Positions 1-4,715 of a stretch of DNA of 5,851 nucleotides are shown piece by piece. The notes beneath the pieces are model-generated. The model did not search any database and was not told the origin of the DNA. It saw only the letters and a list, made by a program, of their open reading frames with translations. Position 1 is the first letter of the stretch, and every line of letters begins with the position of its first letter. The translations under genes and the position numbers were made by a program. The stretch is from Comamonadaceae bacterium (lineage in GTDB: Bacteria; Pseudomonadota; Gammaproteobacteria; Burkholderiales; Burkholderiaceae_C): positions 1-5,851 of the forward strand of contig CANCCE010000178.1 of NCBI GenBank assembly GCA_947374505.1, written 5' to 3'.

Positions 1-38
1 CCGTCACGCGAGCCATCTTTGTAAGTGGCGAGTTTCAT
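1..38 (-). CDS. Fumarylacetoacetate hydrolase-family protein, N-terminal fragment (partial)
   Basis: The reverse strand reads ATG at 38-36 followed by an open frame to the window edge, giving MKLATYKDGSRD and the first two bases of a further codon. That opening resembles the N-terminus of fumarylacetoacetate hydrolase (FAH)-family proteins of Burkholderiales, which hydrolyse or hydrate acylpyruvate-type intermediates in aromatic-compound degradation. A purine-rich GAAAGAC lies a few bases upstream of the start, a plausible though weak ribosome binding site. Only 12 complete codons are visible, so no catalytic or metal-binding residue can be checked and the name depends on N-terminal resemblance recalled from the family. 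The gene is transcribed divergently from the DUF3108 gene. Another start-proximal match by chance cannot be excluded. Confidence 0.5.
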   Translation of the reverse strand, partial: MKLATYKDGSRD

Positions 39-166
39 CGTTTGTCTTTCAAGTCGGCTTGTCTACGGGACTGCAAGCGGGCATCGTACCCGAGCCCGCG
101 GGCGTGCTGTCGGCGTTACGATCAGTGGCATAGATTCCGCCGACGCCACTGTCCATTCCTTGAAAC
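39..166. promoter_or_regulatory. Divergent intergenic region between the FAH-like and DUF3108 genes
   Basis: This 128-base spacer must carry the promoters for two divergent genes. I found no convincing -35/-10 pair on either strand; the best -10-like hexamer for the rightward gene is TAGATT at 131-136, without a good -35. A 10-base perfect palindrome, GCCCGCGGGC, sits at 94-103. It is short and GC-rich, so it may be incidental or an operator. The assignment is by position only. Confidence 0.35.
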
Positions 167-1321
167 ATGACTTCCAGCTCTGGTTCGCCCCCCTCTAACC
201 ATGCTGCCGTGCTGTCTGCGCCACGCCGCATCTTGTGGCTGTTGGCAGTGCTGGTGTTGCTGGGCCATTGGTGGTTTTTGGACAGCGTCTCGCTGGCGGT
301 CAGCACAGGGCCCGCGATAGTGCCACCCAACCCGACAACGCTCGTTTTCAATACTCGGCTGATTGAAGTGCCCCACGTGAAAGTGGCTCAGGCTGCCCGT
401 GCCGCGCCGACTCAGCCCAAACCTGTTCTGATTCAAAAACCTAAAAAACTGCCGCCAAAATTGGCTTTGGCGGAGCCCTTGATTCCACCTGTGAAAGTTG
501 CTGACCCACCACTGGAAACATCCCCGATTGAACCCGTTCCGTCTGTACCAGCAGAGCCTATAGAGCCTGATGCCAGCCAGCAAACCGCGGCGGACAGCAC
601 CAACAACAGCGCGACGGCCGAAAAAACGATCGCTGAATTGCCCGTGGCCAACGAACAGCCTCCGCCGCAAGCCCAAGTCAGTTTCAACATCCCCGGCTCT
701 GTGCGCCTCAAATACAAAATGACCGGTTTGTCGCGCGGCCTCACCTACCACGCGACCGGCGTGATGACCTGGCTGCACGACGGCAGCCATTACGACGCAA
801 ACATGGTGGTAAGTGCTTTTTTGATCGGCTCCCGCTCCCTGAGCAGCGTGGGCGACATCACGGCCGATGGCCTGGCGCCAAAACGCTTTGCCGATAGATT
901 CCGCAGCGAACAAGCCGCGCACTTTCAAGCCGACAAAGGGAAAATCACCTTCAGCGCCAACACCCCTGACGCGCCTTGGCAGCGCGGCGCCCAAGATCGG
1001 CTGAGTGTGTTTTTTCAGCTCGCAAGCCTGTTGGCGGGACAAGCGGAGAGTTTCCCGCCGGGGACCAAAATTCCGATGTACACGGCAGGCCAGCGTGACG
1101 TCGACACGTGGACCTTCAGCGTTGCCGGTCATGAAGAACTGAATCTTCCCCATGGCATAGTGACGGCGATCAAACTCACGCGCGACCCGCGACAAGCGTT
1201 CGATCAACGCGTCGAGGCTTGGTTTGCACCTTCTTTGGCGTACTGGCCGGTCCGCATCAAGGTCACGCAACAGAGCGGCGATTACATCGACCAACAATTG
1301 TCCAGCAGCGGCCCGCCTTGA
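167..1321 (+). CDS. DUF3108 domain protein with TonB-like N-terminal anchor
   Basis: A 384-residue protein of unknown function. Residues 1-21 are a short cytoplasmic stretch ending in RR, residues 22-38 form one hydrophobic membrane segment (ILWLLAVLVLLGHWWFL), and residues about 50-170 are rich in Pro, Ala, Lys and Glu (PKPVLIQKPKKLPPK and repeated EP/VP pairs), like the periplasm-spanning arm of TonB. From about residue 175 to the end lies a DUF3108-type domain, recognisable by GSVRLKYKMTG, the early GxxxW and RS pattern, a central ADKGKITFS strand and a C-terminal W(F)xP...YWPVRIKV segment. The topology implies an inner-membrane anchor with the domain in the periplasm. The start is bounded by an in-frame TGA at 161-163, six bases upstream; no strong ribosome binding site precedes it, and a GTG at codon 15 is a less likely alternative. 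The DUF3567 gene follows 47 bases later on the same strand, so the two may be cotranscribed. Function is not known; envelope or cell-surface biogenesis is only a guess. Confidence 0.85.
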   Translation: MTSSSGSPPSNHAAVLSAPRRILWLLAVLVLLGHWWFLDSVSLAVSTGPAIVPPNPTTLVFNTRLIEVPHVKVAQAARAAPTQPKPVLIQKPKKLPPKLALAEPLIPPVKVADPPLETSPIEPVPSVPAEPIEPDASQQTAADSTNNSATAEKTIAELPVANEQPPPQAQVSFNIPGSVRLKYKMTGLSRGLTYHATGVMTWLHDGSHYDANMVVSAFLIGSRSLSSVGDITADGLAPKRFADRFRSEQAAHFQADKGKITFSANTPDAPWQRGAQDRLSVFFQLASLLAGQAESFPPGTKIPMYTAGQRDVDTWTFSVAGHEELNLPHGIVTAIKLTRDPRQAFDQRVEAWFAPSLAYWPVRIKVTQQSGDYIDQQLSSSGPP

Positions 1322-1351
1322 ACTTGTCAACTTCGTCGCCACTTGAGTCAA

Positions 1352-1359
1352 AAGGAAGG
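1352..1359 (+). promoter_or_regulatory. Ribosome binding site that decides the DUF3567 start
   Basis: The purine run AAGGAAGG lies directly against an in-frame ATG at 1360 (no spacer) and 9 bases ahead of the in-frame ATG at 1369. Only the second spacing suits initiation, so 1369 is preferred. Protein alignment supports this because DUF3567 family members begin MQM(L/I)Y. Confidence 0.7.
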
Positions 1360-1368
1360 ATGTTTTCC

Positions 1369-1662
1369 ATGCAAATGCTTTATGACTCAGACACTTTTGC
1401 CGTGGTCCAAATCCACGCGAATGCCAGCGAAGAAAATGTCAATTTGGCGGGCGTGTTACAAACGCCGCCGCAGCTGGCACGTCACGGATTTGAAATCGTC
1501 GATAAACGCTCCGGCAAAGAGGTTTACTTGGACGGCTCCTGGGCAGAATTTTTTCAGCAGCGCCTGAACGTCTGGCAGCAAAAAACGCCGACACAAGAAG
1601 AGGTTGAAGACATGCTGGAAGGCTACGCTGAACTGGCCCAAACACCGGTGTCGGTGCACTGA
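1369..1662 (+). CDS. DUF3567 family protein
   Basis: A 97-residue soluble protein beginning MQMLYDSDTFAVVQ, with the family core GFEIVDKRSGKEVYLDG (residues about 42-58) followed by WAEFFQQ and a C-terminal helix TPTQEEVEDMLEGYAEL. This matches the small DUF3567 family, which is widespread in Betaproteobacteria and has no established function. No signal peptide or membrane segment is present, so it is expected in the cytoplasm. The strongly acidic C-terminal helix and beta-rich N-terminal half fit a compact alpha/beta fold. Longer in-frame starts exist at 1219 and 1360, but the first would overlap the DUF3108 gene and the second has no spacer to the ribosome binding site. It probably shares a transcript with the DUF3108 gene 47 bases upstream. 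The stop lies 14 bases from the convergent AbrB-family stop, and I see no U-tract terminator between them. Confidence 0.85.
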   Translation: MQMLYDSDTFAVVQIHANASEENVNLAGVLQTPPQLARHGFEIVDKRSGKEVYLDGSWAEFFQQRLNVWQQKTPTQEEVEDMLEGYAELAQTPVSVH

Positions 1663-1676
1663 CAACCGGCAGCAAC

Positions 1677-2780
1677 CTAGTCCATTGACGCCTGATACCA
1701 CCAGCGGTACATCGGCTCCGCAAACAGCAGCACGGCGGCCAGCCGCATCACGTGGAACGCGGTGACGATCGGCACACCCAGTTGCAAGACTTTGGCCGTG
1801 ATGGCCATTTCAGCGACACCACCAGGCGAGGTGCCCAGCAAAAGCGTGGCCCAATGCAGATCGACGACCTGCGACAGCCCCCAAGCGAAACCACCGGACA
1901 AGGTGATCATGACCACCGTGGCCAACGCCACAGAAGCCATCCAGCGCGGTGCCAAGCGCACAAAACCGGGAGTGAAACGCACGCCCAGACTGATGCCGAT
2001 CACCAGTTGCGCAGCATTGACCACGCCGGGAGGCAGCGCCGACTGACTCAGCCCATTGGCGGTTAGCAAAATCGACACTGCAAGCGGCCCGATGAACCAG
2101 GGGTTGGCACTTTTTGTCTTGACCATGACCCAGCAACCCGCTCCGGTGAGCAAGGTCCACAGCGCCAAGTTTGGCAAGACCAGGACGCGCGGTCCCGGCA
2201 GACTGATGTCGATCCCATGCAGCCCTGCCCACTGGAAACCAATGGGAACAATCAGCGTCACCAGCATCACGCGCAGACTGTGTGCAGAAGCAATGAGGTC
2301 GGTGCTCGCGCCGTGGCGTTCGCCCATGAGTGTCATTTCTGATGCGGCGCCGATGGGCGAAGAGAAGTAGGTGGTGACACGCGACAGCCCGGCGATATGC
2401 AAGGGGCCACCAGCACCATTCATCCGGTGCAACCAAGCACCAAACACCAGCCCCAACACCAACGCCCACACAATGCCAAGCGCCATCACCCACCACAAAC
2501 TGAGCACCAAGCTCACGATTTGGGGGGTGAAGTACAAGCCCAGGGCACCGCCAATGATCCATTGCCCGCAGCAACGAAATGGGGTCCAGCTGGCGGTCGG
2601 CCCCTGGGCCATCGTCAGGCCAGCCGTGATCAACAAGGGCCCGATCATCCAAGGCAAAGGAATCCGCCACGCGATGCACACCAAGGCCGCCGCCCAAGCC
2701 AGTAGCAAGGTCAGCAGCGTACGCACCACCCGGTGCTGGAACAGTGGCTTTGTGAATTTGACGAGAGCGGATGGGAGCAT
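1677..2780 (-). CDS. AbrB-family membrane protein (COG3180; often misnamed ammonia monooxygenase)
   Basis: A 367-residue, highly hydrophobic protein with roughly ten potential membrane segments. It shows the two-repeat architecture of the AbrB family: half one has LPWMIGPLL (residues 42-50), QWIIGGALGLYFTP (73-86) and SSPIGAASEM (140-149); half two has NPWFIGPLA (226-234), QLVIGISLGVRFTP (258-271) and TSPGGVAEM (317-325). The C-terminal GVPIVTAFHVMRL (335-347) is also characteristic. The Escherichia coli namesake was reported as a putative regulator of aidB; this is an integral membrane protein, unrelated to the Bacillus AbrB DNA-binding regulator, and databases often mislabel it ammonia monooxygenase. 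The fold suggests a transporter, but the substrate is unknown. The chosen ATG at 2780 has no clear Shine-Dalgarno sequence. The frame stays open upstream of it without another ATG or GTG nearby, so the start is somewhat uncertain. Length is normal for the family (about 350-380). Confidence 0.88.
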   Translation of the reverse strand: MLPSALVKFTKPLFQHRVVRTLLTLLLAWAAALVCIAWRIPLPWMIGPLLITAGLTMAQGPTASWTPFRCCGQWIIGGALGLYFTPQIVSLVLSLWWVMALGIVWALVLGLVFGAWLHRMNGAGGPLHIAGLSRVTTYFSSPIGAASEMTLMGERHGASTDLIASAHSLRVMLVTLIVPIGFQWAGLHGIDISLPGPRVLVLPNLALWTLLTGAGCWVMVKTKSANPWFIGPLAVSILLTANGLSQSALPPGVVNAAQLVIGISLGVRFTPGFVRLAPRWMASVALATVVMITLSGGFAWGLSQVVDLHWATLLLGTSPGGVAEMAITAKVLQLGVPIVTAFHVMRLAAVLLFAEPMYRWWYQASMD

Positions 2781-2840
2781 GAATCGGTCGGCTACAAAAC
2801 GGGGGGGGTGAGAAGTCAGCGGTGGCCTTAGTATCGACGC
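2781..2840. promoter_or_regulatory. Short divergent promoter region with a G8 tract
   Basis: Sixty bases separate the AbrB-family start (leftward) from the ChaN-like start (rightward). The spacer contains a homopolymer of eight G at 2801-2808, and neither gene has an obvious Shine-Dalgarno sequence. TAGTAT at 2829-2834 resembles a -10 element (four of six matches). If used, it would place the transcription start near 2841, at or next to the ATG, which would make the ChaN-like mRNA leaderless. No good -35 lies at the right distance. Promoter function is inferred from the gene arrangement. Confidence 0.4.
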
Positions 2841-3698
2841 ATGAGCATTTCCTTTTTTCTGCCGGCCGTTGCCCAGTCCTTCAAAGGTGTGCTGGCCATC
2901 ATTGTCGGCGCGTCGCTGGTCGGTTGCACGTCCGGACTCGGCACAACGTCAGCCAGCCCCAGCTCAAGCGAATTAAGACACCAGCTTGACGCTTGGTTGC
3001 CGGCCGATGTGTTGTTGCTCGGCGAGCAGCATGACGCGCCCGTACATCAGGTGCTGCAGCGGCAAGTCGTCGAAGCCTTAGCGGCACGCGGTGTGCTCGC
3101 GGCGCTTACCTTGGAGATGGCCGACAGCGGCAATAGCACCGCCACGCTTCGTCCAGATGCCAGCGAAGAGCAGGCCCGCACGGCGCTGAACTGGAACAAC
3201 GATGCCTGGCCGTGGGCGGCTTATGGCCCGACTGTGATGAGCGCCGTGCGCGCGGGTGTGCCGGTGCTGGGGGCGAACTTACCGCGCGGGCAAATGCAGC
3301 GCAGCATGGCCGATGCGCTGCTAGACAAACGTCTGCCCGGCCCGGCGCTGAAAGCGCAGCAACAACTCATCCGGCAAGGCCATTGCGATCTTTTGCCCGA
3401 GAGCCAAATCACGCCCATGACACGCATTCAAATCGCCAAAGACAGGCGTATGGCTGACACCTTGCAAGCGGTCGCCAGACCAGGCCAAGTGGTGGTGCTG
3501 ATCAGCGGTAGCGCGCATGCCGACAAGCAACTTGGCGTACCGCAGCACCTGCCGCCGGGGCTAAGCATCAAAGCCATCCGATTTCGATCGGGGACCGCGG
3601 GCGGTGAGTCCGAATCTTTTGACAGCGTGTGGGCCACGCCAGCGACACCGGAGAAAGATTACTGCGCCGATCTGATCAAGCAACTGCCCCGGCCTTGA
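2841..3698 (+). CDS. ChaN-like (haem-binding uptake, Tiki-superfamily) lipoprotein
   Basis: A 285-residue predicted lipoprotein. Residues 15-28 are a hydrophobic signal core after Lys15 and end in the lipobox LVGC, with Cys29 as the lipidated residue, followed by a Ser/Thr/Ala-rich linker. The mature part has the ChaN (formerly DUF399) signature: LLLGEQHD at 58-65, TLEM at 90-93, WPWAAYGPTVMSAVRAGVPV at 123-142, GANLPR at 144-149, HCDLLP at 181-186, IQIAKDRRMADTL at 196-208 and ISGSAHADKQLGVPQHL at 221-237. ChaN of Campylobacter jejuni binds two haems and is linked to iron acquisition. The Tiki/TraB-like superfamily uses the GE(x)H and downstream GxxH residues in a metal or catalytic site; here Glu62, His64 and His226 are present. 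The substrate in this organism cannot be told from sequence. The signal sequence is long before the core (14 residues), but no later ATG fits. It is divergent from the AbrB gene and monocistronic as far as the window shows; I see no iron-regulator box I would defend. Confidence 0.87.
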   Translation: MSISFFLPAVAQSFKGVLAIIVGASLVGCTSGLGTTSASPSSSELRHQLDAWLPADVLLLGEQHDAPVHQVLQRQVVEALAARGVLAALTLEMADSGNSTATLRPDASEEQARTALNWNNDAWPWAAYGPTVMSAVRAGVPVLGANLPRGQMQRSMADALLDKRLPGPALKAQQQLIRQGHCDLLPESQITPMTRIQIAKDRRMADTLQAVARPGQVVVLISGSAHADKQLGVPQHLPPGLSIKAIRFRSGTAGGESESFDSVWATPATPEKDYCADLIKQLPRP

Positions 3699-3716
3699 TC
3701 CCGTGAGGGCGTGCGC

Positions 3717-3738
3717 CTCGCCAATGGGTATTGGCGAG
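3717..3738 (+). terminator. Stem-loop just after the ChaN-like gene (possible weak terminator)
   Basis: CTCGCCAAT at 3717-3725 is perfectly complementary to ATTGGCGAG at 3730-3738, giving a 9-base-pair stem with a GGGT loop, 19 bases after the stop codon. No U-run follows, so it is not a canonical intrinsic terminator. It may act as a Rho-dependent or RNA 3'-end-stabilising structure. The upstream GAGG..CGCCTC segment (about 3704-3718) could form a competing pairing. Confidence 0.4.
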
Positions 3739-3740
3739 AG

Positions 3741-3769
3741 TTGCCAAATAAAAACAGTCGCTATACAAA
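3741..3769 (+). promoter_or_regulatory. Candidate sigma70-type promoter upstream of ompW
   Basis: TTGCCA at 3741-3746 matches five of six bases of the -35 consensus. It is followed after 17 bases by TACAAA at 3764-3769, which matches four of six of the -10. It lies at the start of the AT-rich island. Use of this promoter would give ompW a leader of about 190 bases containing the large palindrome. The -10 is weak and other AT-rich hexamers nearby could serve, so this is only a candidate. Confidence 0.25.
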
Positions 3770-3787
3770 TAATTTTAAAGATGGCAT

Positions 3788-3833
3788 AGTCTTGTCAAAT
3801 AAAAGTACGAGCGTACTTTTATTTGACAAGACT
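3788..3833. repeat. 46-base near-perfect palindrome in AT-rich island
   Basis: The left arm at 3788-3809 (starting AGTCTTGTCAAATAAAAG) is the exact reverse complement of the right arm at 3812-3833; only the central pair at 3810/3811 (AG) does not match. As RNA it would form a 21-base-pair hairpin with a GAGC loop, 90 bases after the ChaN-like stop and 136 bases before the ompW start. It has no trailing U-run, so a simple terminator is unlikely. Each arm carries a TTGACA hexamer, one on each strand pointing outward. Such symmetry suits a dimeric regulator's operator, a structured RNA leader, or an extragenic repeat. Which of these applies is not decided by the sequence. Confidence 0.85.
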
Positions 3834-3858
3834 GAACTTGCGTTGCTGGTGTGTCGGT

Positions 3859-3899
3859 GGATTGTCCAAGCGGCGAAGATACGTCGCGTGTGCCAATCC
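3859..3899 (+). other. Possible structured leader RNA upstream of ompW
   Basis: GGATTG at 3859-3864 pairs with CAATCC at 3894-3899. Inside it, GCGGCG at 3870-3875 pairs with CGTCGC at 3882-3887 (one G-U pair) around an AAGATA loop, leaving an internal loop of five and six bases. This would be a two-tier stem-loop in the ompW leader if transcription starts upstream. I recognise no known riboswitch class in it. A chance fold of this size is possible. Confidence 0.3.
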
Positions 3900-3954
3900 A
3901 GGCCTCACAAAACGCCGGATTAAATAAGTTTTGTTTGGAATAACCCAGATGATC

Positions 3955-3960
3955 AAGGAG
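3955..3960 (+). promoter_or_regulatory. Strong ribosome binding site of ompW
   Basis: AAGGAG lies 8 bases before the ATG at 3969, close to the ideal Shine-Dalgarno sequence and spacing. It is the best site in the window and fits an abundant outer-membrane protein. The spacer ACAAAAC (3961-3967) is complementary to GTTTTGT at 3928-3934. Confidence 0.8.
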
Positions 3961-3968
3961 ACAAAACC

Positions 3969-4685
3969 ATGAACAAACAAGTCCGCTTTTTACCGAAAAT
4001 TCTTGCCGCGTCAGTTTTAGCTGCCTGCGCGATGCCTGCTTTTGCACAATCCGCGGGGAGCAATATCGTTGGCATCGGCTGGTTCCATCTCGCTCCGCGC
4101 GACTCAAGCGAAGGCTTGACCACTGCGCGTGGATATGATGGCGACGCCCATTCTTCAGTCAGCAACGCCGATACCTTGGGGCTGACCTTCACCCACTTCT
4201 TCACGGACACCATGGCAGTGACGGCCGATCTGGGCCTTCCGCCGACATTCGATCTGACCGGTACGGGAACATTAGCCCGCTATGGGTATCTCGGCAGCGC
4301 CAAACAATGGAGTCCTGCCGTGGTCGCTAAATATTATTTTGGTGAGTCGAGCAGCAAATTCAGACCTTTTCTAGGCGCGGGGCTGAGCTATACCCGGTAC
4401 TCAGACGTGAAACTGAGTTCGACTTTCCAGAACGTCGCGTCCGGTGGCTCCGGCAGCGCCAATGCGTCGCTGAGCGATTCCTGGGCACCCGTGCTGAATG
4501 CAGGAGCGAGCTATAACTTCAATGAAAAATGGTCATTGAATTTGTCTGTGTCGTACATCCCGCTGAAGACAGATGCGGTGATTACCGGCCACCCGTCGGC
4601 CGCCCCCAGCATGAACGTGGTTTCCACGACCAGCATCACACTCAATCCCGTGGTCACTTTGCTGTCAGTCGGTTACAAATTTTGA
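3969..4685 (+). CDS. ompW: OmpW-family outer membrane protein
   Basis: A 238-residue precursor. Residues 1-26 are a signal peptide (positive Lys3/Arg6/Lys10, hydrophobic core, AFA before Gln27). The mature protein alternates polar and hydrophobic residues as an eight-stranded beta-barrel would, and carries the OmpW landmarks: GIGWFHLAPRDSS near the mature N-terminus (35-47), LGLTFTHFFTDTMAVTADLGLPP (70-92), VVAKYYFG (118-125), SKFRPFLGAGLSYTRYSDV (129-147), NFNEKWSLNLSVSYIPLKTDA (183-203) and the terminal strand ending VGYKF with a C-terminal Phe. OmpW proteins form narrow hydrophobic channels in the outer membrane and are linked to passage of small hydrophobic molecules and to stress responses. 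The length is typical. The mature protein is preceded by a strong ribosome binding site and a long structured upstream region. One oddity is the LAAC motif at 17-20, which resembles a lipobox inside the signal peptide. It is convergent with the transaminase gene. Confidence 0.92.
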   Translation: MNKQVRFLPKILAASVLAACAMPAFAQSAGSNIVGIGWFHLAPRDSSEGLTTARGYDGDAHSSVSNADTLGLTFTHFFTDTMAVTADLGLPPTFDLTGTGTLARYGYLGSAKQWSPAVVAKYYFGESSSKFRPFLGAGLSYTRYSDVKLSSTFQNVASGGSGSANASLSDSWAPVLNAGASYNFNEKWSLNLSVSYIPLKTDAVITGHPSAAPSMNVVSTTSITLNPVVTLLSVGYKF

Positions 4686-4703
4686 GGACTTGAGCCCTCA
4701 AAA
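4680..4703. terminator. Hairpin between convergent ompW and transaminase genes (putative bidirectional terminator)
   Basis: TTTTGAGG at 4680-4687 pairs perfectly with CCTCAAAA at 4696-4703, an 8-base-pair stem with an 8-base loop, overlapping the ompW stop codon (4683-4685) and lying 13 bases beyond the transaminase stop. The A/T flanks are symmetric as in bidirectional terminators, but they form part of the stem instead of a free U-tract and the GC core is only four pairs, so termination would be weak. Confidence 0.45.
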
Positions 4704-4715
4704 CGCCTGACTCAT

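Noticed and set aside
122..1351. A 409-codon open frame on the minus strand opposite the DUF3108 gene
   Set aside because: Its translation is Arg/His/Gln-rich low-quality sequence with no recognisable domain, and it lies exactly antisense to a well-supported gene. GC-rich third positions commonly produce such shadow frames.
1643..1656. CACCG/CGGTG hairpin at the end of the DUF3567 gene as a terminator
   Set aside because: The stem is only five pairs, lies inside the coding sequence and is not followed by a U-run on either strand.
1810..2697. A 295-codon minus-strand frame inside the AbrB-family gene
   Set aside because: It is the same strand but another frame of a gene whose own frame gives clear membrane segments and family motifs; the alternative product is rich in His, Arg and Cys without any domain.
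3711..3923. A 70-codon plus-strand frame running through the palindrome region
   Set aside because: It has no ribosome binding site, reads straight through the inverted repeat arms, and its translation shows no domain. The palindrome is better explained as a nucleic-acid-level element.
3943..3957. FNR-type box near GATCAAGG before ompW
   Set aside because: Only the ATCAA half is present; the TTGAT half at the required four-base spacing is absent, and the position overlaps the ribosome binding site.
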